From contig JAKOGI010000025.1 of the NCBI GenBank assembly GCA_029747015.1, positions 186,001-250,000 of the forward strand: DNA of 64,000 nt, written 5' to 3'. The stretch comes from Carnegiea gigantea (lineage: Eukaryota; Streptophyta; Magnoliopsida; Caryophyllales; Cactaceae). Of this stretch, positions 21,031 through 33,227 are shown piece by piece; position 1 is the stretch's first letter, and each line of letters opens with the position of its first letter. Under the pieces are notes generated by a model. That model saw only the letters and a list, made by a program, of their open reading frames with translations, had not been told where the DNA came from and searched no databases. Made by a program: the position numbers and the translations under genes.

Positions 21031-21421
21031 CCAGAGATCGATACAAAATACAAGAATCAAACTCTTACTTACACAAACACAAATGAATCAAATGCGCTGC
21101 AAGAAATCCACAAAATCTTCGCCTTCTACTACAACAACAAGCTCTCAAAATCCCAGAATTGCATATCGCATCCCCCAATCGAAGTCCAATCAGTAAAAAC
21201 CACACCAAGAAACGTACAATTGAAAAACCCTAGGGCTTAGAAATCTCAATTCGCCGATTGGAGAAGTGCCAATCAGAGGGAAGATGAAGAACGATTGGAA
21301 AGAGAGAGACAAACAGAAGGGAGAGAATCTAAAGAGAGAGTTAGCAGATATAGAGAGAGGGAGAGAGTGAGAGAAGGGAGGAAATGTTTCTGAGGGTTGA
21401 TTTTTCTTCTGCTTCTTCTTC

Positions 21422-21960
21422 TTAATTACATCACTTATTACATTGTTCCCTTCCCTTACATGTAGCATCCCTGGTCCCAAAATCACGGTCTCGCTTTCCA
21501 TTAAGTACCCTCTTTGATTTATATGAATTGTACCCTCTTTGTTTTATATAAATTGTATTTAAGCATCATAAGATTAAACTAGATAAGTGGGTCATTTGGC
21601 TTGGTTTTCAGTAGAGTTAACTTTCGCTTGGTTTTCAGTAGATTTAACTTTGGACGGATTATGATAAGACAATCAGAGGGTTTTAAGTTCAACCGGATGT
21701 TAGCTACATGATTAATTACATCACTTATTACATTGTTCCCTTCCCTTACATGTATCATCCCTGATCCGAAGTTCACGGTCTCGCTTTCCATTAAGTACCG
21801 TCTTTGATTTATATGAATTGTGCCCTTTTTGTTTTATATGAATTGTATTTGAGCATCATAAGATTAAACTGGATAAGTGGGTCATTTGGCTTGGTTTTCA
21901 GTAGAGTTAACTTTCGCTTGGTTTTTAGTAGAGTTAACTTTGGACGAATCATGTTTTGGT
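21422..21960. repeat. Tandem duplication of about 290 bp (two units)
   Basis: Units starting TTAATTACATCACTTATTACA at 21422 and 21712 both contain CACGGTCTCGCTTTCCATTAAG, GAGCATCATAAGATTAAACT and repeated CTTGGTTTTCAGTAGAGTTAAC. Differences are scattered (about 5-8%). Between them is an extra segment near 21650-21710. No coding content. Confidence 0.85.
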
Positions 21961-22327
21961 CAGCTCGGTTCAATTTCAGTTGCAGTTATTTTGGGTTCGA
22001 GTTGATTTTGAGTCGATTGATGTAATTTGGTCCAATCAGCGTATCTTACAAAGAAAAATAATCTTGGTGGAAACTCAGATTCGGGTTGGTCCAAGTCATC
22101 TAAGACTTCGGGTCAACTTTGGATGAGCTATGTCAGGTGTCATTTCGGAAATGGATTTGGTCGTGGTGCCGGACTAGCTAAGATGGTATAGACTTGATTC
22201 AAAGCACACAAAAGTATACCTGAGAATCAATCCCTTACAGTTTGATATCAAATTGTTGAACAGGGAAGACAAAATCCACTGTGCAGTGGTAAATTAAACC
22301 AAGACCTGCACTTAAATACATATATAC
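21961..22327. other. Intergenic downstream of the glyoxalase-like exon
   Basis: The second exon of the glyoxalase-like gene would be expected here on the minus strand; I could not find its CEDM/EQLFF-type motifs. Confidence 0.4.
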
Positions 22328-22561
22328 CTGAAAAGAGATGTGCTTGTCCATGGGATACAACCCCTGCTTATCAGAAGGCAACCGCTGTTCATCCTGGGAC
22401 TGAACCAAGTGAATGCCAATACCATAGTTAAAGAGCCACGCACCATCGAAACTGTCGAAGGCGTGTGGCCGCTCTATGACGACAAAGCCGAGCACGTTAG
22501 TGTAGAACTCCATGGAATCCTTGACCGACCTGCACAGCCTTGATACATGGTTCAGAGCCAT
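22328..22561 (-). pseudogene. Glyoxalase-I-like (VOC) first exon, rest missing
   Basis: Minus strand from 22561: MALNHVSRLCRSVKDSMEFY, TNVLGFVVIERPHAF, FDGAWLFNYGIGIHLVQS and DKHISFQ. This is the N-terminal half of a plant lactoylglutathione-lyase-like VOC protein with the HVS metal-ligand histidine. The exon ends CAG at 22328-22330 followed by GTATAT, the conserved intron position after HISFQ. The frame stays open upstream (EHEHEHEHEKEQKEEHPLPL) without an in-frame ATG, so the original start may be lost. No second exon was found to the left; a last-exon-like relic lies at 9230-9388. Probably a broken gene. Confidence 0.85.
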
Positions 22562-23682
22562 CAGGGGCAGCGGGTGCTCCTCCTTCTGTTCCTTCTCGTG
22601 CTCATGCTCATGCTCATGCTCACACTGTTTTCTCTCTCCACTTTTTTCTACTTCATGTTTTTCATCTTCTCTTCTCCTGATTTCCTGCTTCCCCTTTATA
22701 TCTTGATCTTCTTTGCTCAGTCTGCTAATTGGGTGTTTCGTTTTACAGTTGAAAATGTATGGTGCAAAACTGTATTGTTTTGATTTGGTTAATTATCTGG
22801 TGGGTTGCGGGGGTACGAGAAAGAAATTAATGACACGTAAGGGATGAGGGTGAATAATTGCATGAAGGATGCTAACGTGGTGGATTTTCCATTGGCTTCA
22901 TGCATGTCCTCTCTCTTCCCAGGGCATGGCGGTGCACAATGCCAGTTGCATCATGTTGAAGCACTGAGCACACCGATTTCTGTCGTTTCTGTAAATGGAC
23001 TTTTTTTTTTTTTGGGGGTCTCGGGTCCTTTATTTCACAGGAATCGATTTACTGTTGGCTCAATAAGGGATAGAACTCTCTAATCATAGGTTTTCTTTAT
23101 TCATAAGACTTAAATCCGAGACCTTGTTTAAGGAGAACAAGTGTCAAACTACTTGAACCAACCTGTGTTGGTGTAAATGGATTGCTTTATTAATTTTATT
23201 AGTTTGTAAATTTTTGCGATTAATGTCCTTCCACTTAAGGAAAAAAAAAGGAAATTATTTCATATTTTAGTATGAAAGTGTATAATAAGAACAGCTTCAT
23301 AATTTATAGGTACGACAATTATAAGATTATTATATTGAATCTTCTAAATCGAACTAGACAAGATATTTGTTTACATACAAAATTCTATATTTATTGATTC
23401 TTTTTGCAAATTTAAATATTTTTATGCAAGAATACATAGAGACTGAATAATAATTAGGTGCTCCGACCAGAGGAAGACCCTGATCATGCTCCTCATCACT
23501 GGAAGATGCACTGATGAAACTTGCACAGTTGCACGTAATTTAAACATTGGATGTCCATGTTTCAGTGACAGCACTGGTATGGCTTGGCAAAATATATATG
23601 CAACTCGAATTCTCTCTCAGTTTCCACTGCCAATTTCTTATCCACCCACTGAGGAAGATTGCAAAATGATAAATGTCTTGCT
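22562..23682. other. Upstream flank of the glyoxalase-like exon and unassigned sequence
   Basis: Contains a CTCATG microrepeat near 22600 that encodes the EH run of the exon when read on the minus strand, a T/G tract near 22998, and AT-rich sequence. The 93-codon frame 23486-23767 crosses into the LTR and is not a gene. Bases up to 23682 are the left flank of the Tat element. Confidence 0.45.
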
Positions 23683-24293
23683 TGTTGAAGGCAAAAATTC
23701 TATGACGAATCAGATGATGCCACGTGTAAAAAATGGACCAACCATAAAGTGCCACGTGTCACGTTGACTTTGGTGGATCCGCTTGGTCAAAATTAAGTGC
23801 AGCCAATCAAAAGTCGCCACGTGTCATCGATGATGCAGAAATTAGTAATTATTTTCTTTATATAAAAATAAGAAAATAATTACTGGGCCTAGGCCCAAAA
23901 CCCGGCTCCAACCCTAACCGGCAGAGCCTATAAATAGAGGTCTTCTCCCTTAATTTAGGAGGCATTAAGCATCTGCAGAATTCAGAGCTCAGACGGCAAG
24001 GAGCATCCAGCTATCAAGCGAGAAGGATCAAGATTTGTAGAGCTTTAGAAACATAACCAGCCACGTGCAGATCAAAATCAAGAACAGCCTTCAGAGTTCT
24101 TCAGCTGATTTGCATCAACCGAGATCAAGCATCAAGCCCTCGGAATACTCAAGTCACTAGGAGATCGAATCAGATGATCATTTTAATTGTATTAAATTCA
24201 GAGATTGTACCCATATACAATATCAATACAAAAATTCAATTTTTTGCTGAATTTCTTGTCTAATTTATTTTAGGCACGAAATTTGTGTTTACA
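23683..24293 (+). repeat. 5' LTR of the Tat element
   Basis: 611 bp, starts TGTTGAAGG, ends TTTGTGTTTACA. Has a CCAAT motif (AGCCAATCAAAAG, about 23800), TATA box CCTATAAATAGA at 23928-23939, and CACGTG G-boxes at 23721, 23753, 23818 and 24062. Confidence 0.92.
23714..23826 (+). promoter_or_regulatory. G-box/ABRE cluster in the Tat 5' LTR
   Basis: Three CCACGTGT motifs (core CACGTG at 23721-23726, 23753-23758, 23818-23823) lie 105-210 bp upstream of the TATA box; two extend to CACGTGTC, an ABA-response-element core. All three are kept in the 3' LTR (43663, 43695, 43760). Confidence 0.7.
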
Positions 24294-24316
24294 AATTTTT
24301 GGCACGCTCGGTGGGA
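24294..24316 (+). other. Primer-binding region of the Tat element
   Basis: AATTTTTGGCACGCTCGGTG directly after the LTR end. The TTTGGCACGCTCGGTGGGA pattern is the usual primer-binding neighbourhood of plant Tat/Ogre-type elements; the tRNA used is not certain. Confidence 0.6.
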
Positions 24317-24375
24317 CATCTCTGCCTCTCATCTCTTTCTCCAAAATACAAACTCTGCGCTCCCTCGAAGACAAC

Positions 24376-27300
24376 ATGGCCCCAAAGAACGCTATCACCC
24401 AATCTTCAAGGAAAGCTATCCGATCTACATCGCAGGGATCAACAACTGCTAGTGCTGCATCTGGTGGTGTCATGATTAGAAGTATGACAAAAGCTGTTGG
24501 AGAGCAATCAATTGTGGCTGCACCATCACAGTCACACAAGATCCAAAACCTCGGCTCCAAGGTATCTGACGGAGTCAATCAAATCGCTTCAAATGTTCTG
24601 AAGCAAAAATATGTTGCTGGCTTCATCATGCCACAAACAATTCCGCGTGGGATAGATGAACTCCAAACTCACACCAACCCTACTTTGCAACCCTTCAATT
24701 TTGAAGATGATGGTTATTCAAGCAGTGATTCCTCTTTAGCATCATCAAAGGGATCACTTTCCTCGCATGCTGAAACCGAATCCTCTGACACTGTTATCAT
24801 GTCAGTTATGGTGACAGGGGCTACTAACTTCGAAGAACAACTGGCAAGCATGAAGGCTACCTTAGATAGGCTCTCTAAAGAGAGTGCAGAAAAGGACGCT
24901 CAAATCAAACGCCAGAACGATTAGATTGCTGAGCTGATGAAGAAGTTGGAAAATAAGTCTTCTGAAGCTTCCAACAAAGGTTCAGACACTGAAGACTCTG
25001 ATAAAGAGTCCAGCCACAATGAAGAATCTGATGACGAGCGCAAGGCAAGAAAGGACCGCTCTTTAGGCTCGATGTCCGTTGAGCAGATTCAGAACTTAAT
25101 AGCAAATGCGGTCAAGGCTCAGTTGGGAGGAGGATCTCACAAGACCCATCTATACACAAAGCCTTATACGAAGAGGATTGATGCTTTTCGCGTGCCACAT
25201 GGCTATCAGCCTCCCAAGTTTAACCAGTTCGATGGTAAGGGCAACCCCAAATAGCATATTGCCCATTTCATTGAGACGTGCAGTAATGCTGGCACAGAGG
25301 GGGACCGACTGGTGAAACAGTTTGCTCGTACTCTAAAAGGGATCGCATTCGACTGATACACAGACTTGGAGCCAGAGTCCATTAACAGTTGGGAACAAAT
25401 GGAGCAGGAGTTCCTGAATCGGTTCTACAGCACCCAACGTGTTGTTAGCATGACAGAACTAACAAACACTAGACAATGGAAGGACGAGCTGGTTCTTGAT
25501 TACATTAATCGCTGGAGGTCCCTAAGTCTTGAGTGCAAGGATCGTCTATCAGAAGTTTCAGCCGTTGAAATGTGTGCTCAGGGCATGGAATGGGATTTAC
25601 TATACGTCTTACAGATGAGTAAGCCAATGACCTTCCAGGAATTGGCAACGAAAGCTCATGATATGGAGATAACGATCGCAGGTCGCCGTGGCAAGTCTTC
25701 TTCCTCGTCTGACGCTAGAAAGGACAAGGGTGAATTCAAGAAAAATCCCAAGTCCACTAAGTCCTCAAACAAAGAAGCCATCACTGTTTCAACTGGGGAG
25801 CTGGTTCGAATCTCCGGAAAGCCCAAGTATGAAAACAAGAAGGGTGGATTCTCCAAGGATTCTGGAAAGAAGCGTCCTACATTAAAGGAACTGCAGGAGA
25901 AGAAATACCCATTCCCTGACTCAGACTTGTCAGGAATGCTTAATGATCTCCTTGAAAATGGGGTTATCCAACTTCCAAAACCAAAACGACCCGAAGAAGC
26001 TAGAAGGGTTACCGATCCAAAATATTGTCAGTATCACAGGGTGGTTAGTCACCCTCTCGAGAAATGCATTACGCTCAAAGAGCGTATTATGCAACTTGCC
26101 AGGGATGGGAAGATAATATTAGATTTGGACGATACTGTTGAGACAAATCATATCTCCACTCAACTGAAGTGTTTCTCATCGCCCTGGAGGCCAAAGCATA
26201 CTTCACCTCGTGGTAGAGCAAACATCGAATTGATTTTCTCCCTTGGAGAAAAATTAATTACTATTCAATTTGGAAGTTTGGAGCCTGTGGTGATTCCGAT
26301 TGGTTCCAAAGGGCCCGTGACAGAGACTGATCGTTTTATGGATGTCTTTGATAAAGTTGATGTTGATGAAGAGGGATGGACTCTTGTCACCCGCCGGAGG
26401 CCAAGAAAGCAAAGTCTAGTGCAATCGCCACCTCTCCGCCGCAGGAAGAGACAAGGAAGAGAAAAAAGCCCTCGTCATTCAAAAAGAAAGAAGAAGTCCA
26501 AGAACGTCAAAAGGCACGAAACTCTGCCTATTGACCTCCTTGAGCAGGAGCCGCTTGTCCCTGTCACACTCGAAGAGTTTTTCCCAGCAGGCTTCTTTGA
26601 GAAAGTTACAGTCAACATAACTTCATATTCTGAGCTCGAAGAAGAGGAAGACGAAGGAAGTGACGGACAAAAGGGGTCTCCTAGAGTAGCTGATAAGACT
26701 TTAACTGTCTTGGAGGCTTTGCCAGCTCGCATGGGCTAGGAGCAAATATTTTGTCTGCCTGATGCGATGCGCCAGCATGTTGTTACTGCTCTACAGCACC
26801 CAGAACTTTACGTTGATAAAATCAAGGATGTGGGAGCATCAATAGAAAGCCCTGTTCAGTGTGTCTATTGCAACACCGCAGTCACTTTCACTGACGATGA
26901 TTTGTTGTTGGGATCCAAGCCCCATAGTCGTCCTTTGTTTGTGACTGGTTACATTAGGGAGCAGAAAGTCAGACGCATTCTCGTGGATGGAGGGTCAGCC
27001 GTCAACATCATACCGAAGTCTACAATGAATGACTTAGGCATCACAGTGGAAGAACTGTCTAAGAGCCGAACGATGATTCAAGGCTTTAACCTTGAAGGCC
27101 AACATGCAATCGGCATGATTCGCGTTGAATTGATAATGGGAGATTTGACGACGTCCTCCATCTTCCACGTAATCGACGCTAAGACGTCCTACAGGTTGTT
27201 ACTTGGGCGACCATGGCTTCATGAGGATGGGATAGTGGCTTCCACTTTACACCAATGCCTTAAGTACTACCGTGATGGAGAGAAGAAAATAAACGGGGAT

Positions 27301-30300
27301 GTCAAGCCATTCACCAAGGCTGAGTCTCATTTCGCAGACGCAAGGTTCTTTGAAGAAGGTGCTGCACCGAAAGAAACCATGCCGTCAGCCATTTCTTCCA
27401 CAGGCAAAGGTGTCGCAAAGAAGGCCCCTCGAGCAACAAAAGATGATGCTCCTAAGCAGCAGCTCGAGAAACAAGCAAGCAGGCAAGGTGGCACCACTTC
27501 TTGTGTTGAGCAAGTCGCTAAACAAGCTGCTGCTTCAACAGGATCAGTGCCACCAGTCTTAAGGTACATACCTAGGTCTCCCCGTAAGGAGGGCGAATTG
27601 CCCTTTAGCGAGTGTACAAGCAGAAGCGTCGAGATCGAAGCTACCAAAAAGAATGATGGAGCATAATCACTTAAAAGGAAGTGCAACAGTTCCAACGCTT
27701 AAGATGTGGCAGACTAAGGTGAGTAGGCCCCCTCTTTCCAGGTTTGTCGTTTCTTCTAAAGAAGGCGACGACTTGCCAAGCGCACGGACTAGGGAAGGAT
27801 TTGATCCTAATGCGTACAAGCTTATGAAGAGCGTTGGTTACGACTTTCAAAATCCAACTGCTTTAGGAAAGGTAGTCGAAGCCAAGCCTCATGGCCTTAC
27901 CAAAACTCAGAGGAAGATTCAAGAGTAGGGAGGTTCAATAGCCGTCTCTAAAGTTGGACTGGGTTTCACACCACCGTAGCCAGTCAAAATCTCTGGGCGA
28001 CGAAAGGACAAGAAGTTGGTGATTCAACACATCTCAGCTGAAGAAGTAGATGTGAGTGAAGATGAAAATGCTTCACCCAACCCAAAGCCCTCTGTGTTTG
28101 ATAGGCTACAATCATATACTTCTAAAAAACGTCCGTCAGTATTCGCCCGTATAGGGAAAAGGAAAGATCATAGATGCTCTGTTTTCAACAGAATAAAAGA
28201 TGATCCCCGACCAAAGCCTTCGGTTTTTGCCAGAATAGGAGCTAGAGAAAAGTCCTTAAACTCACAACTTTAACACGAGAAAAGCTTTGCATTTAGCCGC
28301 TTGGGAGTGATAAATGAAGTTCAAAGCTCAATCCCTTCTTGTATGAAACGTTTTTCTAGTCTGGATGTTGAGACAGACGGTTCATTAAGAATAAAGAGGC
28401 GTACTGTGGTTTTCACAGGTCAACGAAAAAACTCTAGCTCTAACAAGGAAGCGGAGGAAGAAGAAGTTGTTTCTTCCAATCATATCACAATCCACGAATG
28501 TGATGATTCAGACTCAGAGATAGAGTTGGCAGAAACTCCTAAGACTTTCGAAGATGGGGGCCAGGCTACAGTTGATGATTTGAAAGAGCTGAATCTTGGA
28601 ACCAATGAAGACCCTCGCCCTATCTACATAAGCTCATCACTTACACTCGAAGAGGAAAAGCAGTACTTGGAACTTCTGTCAGAGTATAAGGATGTATTTG
28701 CCTGGAGCTATAAAGAAATGTCCGGGTTGGATTCAAAGGTTGTAATTCATTGCTTGTCTATCAAAAGGGGTATTTCGCCTAAGAAACAACCTCAGCGACG
28801 TTTTCGCCCAAAATCGGTACCGGAAATTGAAAAGGAGGTCAACAAACTCATAGAGGCGGGATTCATTCGCGAGGTCAAATACCCAACATGGATCGCAAAC
28901 ATCGTGCCTGTCAGGAAGAAAAATAGGCAACTTCGTATTTGTGTAGACTTCCGGGATCTCAACGACGCTTATCCAAAAGATGATTTTCCGCTGCCTGTCA
29001 CAGAACTCATGATCGACTCAACTACAGGGCATGAAGCGTTGTCATTCATGGATTGTACCAAAGGATACAATCATATTCTGATGGCACTAGAAGATCAAGA
29101 GGCCACAGCTTTTCGCACACCTAAAGGCATTTTTTGCTATAAGGTGATGCCCTTTGGACTTAAGAATGCAGGGGCAACTTACCAAAGGGCAATGCAAACA
29201 ATTTTTGACGACATGCTTCACAAAAAAGTTGAATGCTACGTCGATGATTTGGTAGTCAAGTCCAAAAAGAGGGATGACCACATACAAGATCTTCGTTTGA
29301 TCTTTGAACGATTATAGAGATGCCAATTGAAGATGAACCCGCTCAAGTGCGCGTTTGGTGTCACATCCGGAAAATTCTTAGGCTTCATCGTTCACCACCG
29401 GGGAATCGAGATCGACCAATCGAAGATCAAGGCAATTCAAGAGATGCCTGAGCCGAAGAATCTCAGAGAGCTTCGCGGACTTCAAGGTCGCTTGGCATAC
29501 ATCCGAAGATTCATCTCAAATCTTGCAGGACGTTGCCACCCCTTTAGCCACCTTATGAAAAAGGGAGCACCGTTCGAATGGGACGACTGATGTCGAGCGG
29601 CTTTCAAGAAAATAAAGGAATATTTGTCACATCCTCCGGTATTGGGGGCACCCAGCCCTGGCAAGCCTCTTCAACTGTACATTGCAGCTCAGGAAAAATC
29701 CCTAGGAGTATTATGTGTACAGGAAAACGAGGAAGGGAAAGAAGTCGCCCTGTATAACTTAAGTCGTACGTTGGTCGGTGCTGAGTTGAAGTACTCCCCT
29801 ATTGAAAAGATGTGCTTGGCACTCATCTTTGCCATCCAGAAACTAAAGCACATGCAGGCCTATACAGTGCAAGTGATCTCCAAAGCTGATCCCATCAAGT
29901 ACATCTTGTCTAGGTCAATCTTAAATTAGCGACTGGCAAAATGGGCGGTTATCTTAAAACAGTACGATTAGGGCTGTCAAATAGGTCAGGTCGGGCCGGG
30001 TTCGTGTTCGGGTCGAAGTTAAACGGGTTGAAAATCTTCCGACCTGAACTTGACCTGTTTAATAAACAGATTGAAAAATCCAACCTAAAACTCTTTAACA
30101 TTTAAACGGGTCAACCTGATTCTGACCTGTTTAACCCGTTTAAGTTAATTGGGTCAGAATTAGGTACCACTTACCTATTTAACCTGCTTAACCCACTTAA
30201 ATTTCAAACTTTAAATGAACATGTGTGTGAGCTTGAGACTACAATTGGACACTTTGTAAACAACATGATTACATGAATTCTTGGTATACCAACTACTCAA

Positions 30301-32821
30301 CAAACCAGCTTCTAAGGAGATCAGTAAGTCTTAGAGATGAGTAGTGAGGAGATGAGGCGAGGGGAGTGGAGAGGAGATGGGGAGATCGAATCAGTAGAGA
30401 GGAGATGAGAGGGGCGACTAAAGGCTGAAGCAATTCAAGCAAGCTCTAGCTCTGTGTGGAGAAGTGGTATTGCGAATGAAGAACTGAAGAAGGCAAGAAG
30501 CCTTTTATATATAGGGTTTTCACTTGATAGGGTGGGCTTTATGGGCTTAGGAACCAAAAATGTGAAAAATATAATATTTGACTCCCCGTCCCCCTGTCAA
30601 AAATCTGAAAATTAAAATTTTGATGGCCCCCAAAAATGTTCAAAAAAACTACACATAATTATATATTGATAAATAGGTTAAACGGGTTAAATGGGTTACT
30701 GTAAACAGGTAAACAGGTTGACCTATTTAACCCGTTTATTTAAACGGGTTAAATAGGTATTTTTTCGTGTCGAAAATTTCAACATGAACTTAACCCGTTT
30801 AATTAAACGGGTTAATCGTGTCAACCCATTTAATTAAACGGGTTGAAAATCTTTACCCAAACCCGCCTAATTTCGTGTTCGGTTCGGGTCGGTAATCGTG
30901 TCGGGTCAGCTTTTGACAGCCCTAAGTACGACCTTTTCTATGTACCCCAAAGAGCGGTTAAGGGGCAAGCGTTGGCAGATTTCTTGGCAGATCATCTCAT
31001 TCCTGATGATTAGGAGCTCAATGATGATTTGCCAGGAGAAGGCGTGTTCTACATTGATATCCTCCCTCCCTGGAAAATGTATTTCGATGGTGCAGCTAGA
31101 TGTGATGGCGCTGGTGCAGGAGTGGTCTTCGTTTCCCCCGAAAAGCACATTCTTCTGTATTCATTTGTGCTCACTCAGTTATACTCTAACAATGTGGCGG
31201 AATACCAAGCACTTAACTTAGGCCTTGAAATGACTATTGAGGTCGAGATCACCGATCTCAACATATATGGTGATTCGCAGTTAGTCATTAATCAACTACT
31301 TGACGAATACGAGGTCAAGAAAGAGGACCTTGTCCCACATCATAGGCAGGCACTACGCCTGCTAAATAAGTTGGACATGGTCAAGTTAGAGCATGTGCTA
31401 AGAAGTGCCAACAAGATGGCTGACGCACTAGCAAGCCTCACAGCCACTTTGGCACTAGGGGCAGAAGGAGAAGTGACTATTCCAGTGTGTAACCGCGGGG
31501 TTGTTCCGCCGGATGATGAAGACTCAGAGGAAGACGTCAACATGATCTGTGTTCTCGAAACAGATGTAGAAGACTGGTGTCAACCTATAATTGAGTACTT
31601 AGAGTATGGAAAATTGCCTAGTGACCCAAGACATAAGACAGAAATACAGCGGAGGGCTTCAAACTTCCTTTACTACAACGGGACGCTCTATCGACGCTCC
31701 CCTCTTGGTCTTTGGTTACGATGCTTGGACGTGGAAGAAGCAAAGCAAGCAATGACAGAAGCTCATGCAGGTGTGTGTGGAGCACACCAATCAGGGCCTA
31801 GGTTACATGATCGCATTAAAAGGATGGGCTACTACTGGCCCCCTATGGTGCAAGATTGCATAAATTATGCAAAGAGGTGCGATGCTTGCCAGTTCCATGC
31901 TAACTTCATATATCAACCTCCCGAACCTCTCCACCCAACAGTTGCATCTTAGCCATTTGAGGCATGGGGGCTCGATGTCGTTGGACCATTCACGCCTAAA
32001 TCGTCTGCTGGTCACTCCTACATCCTAGCTGCCACTGATTACTTCTCTAAATGGGCGGAAGCGATCCCACTAAGAGAGGTCAAAAAAGAAAATGTGGTCG
32101 ACTTCATAAGGACACACATTATCTATCGGTATGGTGTGCCGAGGTACATTATCACCGATAATGGTAAGCCTTTCTTCAACAGCCTGATGACAAGCCTATG
32201 CGAGAAGTTTAAGTTTTCCTAGCATAAGTCTTCCATGTACAACGCCCCTGCAAATGGCCTGGCAGAAGCCTTTAACAAAACACTTTGTAACTTACTGAAA
32301 AAGGTTGTCGCAAAGTCTAAACAGGATTGGCACGAGAGACTGGCGGAAGCTCTTTGGGCATATCGAACAACGTACAAGACGTCAACACAATCGACCCATT
32401 CGCTTTGGTGTATGGAGCTGAAGTCGTTCTACCGTTGGAGTTTTAAATCCTATCACTCCGCATTGCCATACAGGAAGGTCTGACGGAAGATGAAAATCAC
32501 AGGCTTCGCTTAGCTGAGTTGGAGGCCCTTGATGAGAGGAGACTTCAGGCATAACAAAAGCTAGAATGCTACCAAGCCCGTCTATCAAGAGCGTTCAACA
32601 AAAAGGTTCGGCCACGCTCGTTCCAAGTGGGAGACCAGGTACTGGCAGTAAGAAGACCGATCATTGTTTCTCACGAATCTGAAAGCAAATTCACCTCCAA
32701 GTGGGATGGTCCTTATGTAGTCAGAGAAGTTTACACAAATGGAGTATACAAGATAGTTGGTGCTGATGGAGTGCGCGTAGGACCCATAAACGGCAAGTTC
32801 TTGAAGTGTTATTATCCTTGA
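24376..32821 (+). pseudogene. Tat gag-pol polyprotein (gag, PR, RT, RH, aRH, INT), decayed
   Basis: ATG 24376. Gag with coiled-coil N-terminus and core NSWEQMEQEFLNRFYSTQ near 25385; protease LVDGGSAVNIIP near 26980; a linker with repeated PSVFARI/SVFDRL motifs (28086-28240); RT with YVDDLVV near 29237; RNase H to 29929; archaeal-type RNase H (MYFDGA 31078, YGDSQLV about 31268, NKMADAL about 31410); integrase (GLDVVGP 31969, IITDNGKPF about 32150, GLAEAFNKT about 32253) and C-terminus to the stop at 32819-32821. Frame is continuous except changes near 27660 and 32395 and about a dozen in-frame stops (24922, 25252, 25354, 27925, 31950, 32220, 32552 among them), most explained by C-to-T or G-to-A. 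A MITE splits it at 29961-30932; removing element and duplication keeps the frame. Confidence 0.93.
29969..30924. mobile_element. hAT-type MITE (956 bp) inside Tat pol
   Basis: Terminal inverted repeats TAGGGCTGTCAAAT and TTTTGACAGCCCTA; target duplication AGTACGAT (29961-29968) versus AGTACGAC (30925-30932), 7 of 8. Subterminal regions are packed with AACCCGTTTAA / TTAAACGGGTT and GGGTCGG motifs in both orientations, typical of transposase-binding repeats. No coding capacity. It interrupts pol between RNase H and the archaeal-type RNase H. Confidence 0.92.
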
Positions 32822-33227
32822 AATAGAATTAATGTTGTAAAGCTCCTAAGTAAGAGCCTAAACTACTCGTGCGTGTAAGTTAAATTTCTTTGTAATACTC
32901 CTGGCCTGCAAGAGTCTAAACTGTGAACGGCAAAACAAAGCAAATAAAAAAATGTTATGTTCTTGAACTACGTATGGCTTGATCCTTTAGGGTATTACAT
33001 TCCCTTTAGGTACGTAGGCAACTTTGGTATATTTCTTAAGTACAGCCGTTAAAAAAAAAAAAAAAAGATGAATAAATTGTGTTAGTGCATTGGTTTTGTT
33101 CATTGGATATAGCTACATATTATTGCGTAAACTCGAATCGAAAGATTCATCTTATTGCAATATATCAAAATCAATTACAATAAAACCATTCTGAGTTTAA
33201 AAAGAAGTAACAAGTTGCAAAGGTCCC
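32822..33227. other. Non-coding spacer after Tat pol
   Basis: Contains a repeated CTCCTAAGTAAGAGCCTAAACT / CTCCTGGCCTGCAAGAGTCTAAACT motif and an A18 run near 33050. Ends at the target site GTCCC of the nested LTR element. Confidence 0.6.

Noticed and set aside
23486..23767. 93-codon plus-strand frame
   Set aside because: Runs across the left LTR boundary of the Tat element at 23683 and has no recognisable family.
23905..23925. CCCTAAC motif as interstitial telomere repeat
   Set aside because: Only a single unit, inside an LTR present in two copies.
30906..31148. Minus-strand frame opposite the Tat archaeal-type RNase H
   Set aside because: Shadow of the real coding strand, and part of it crosses the MITE boundary.
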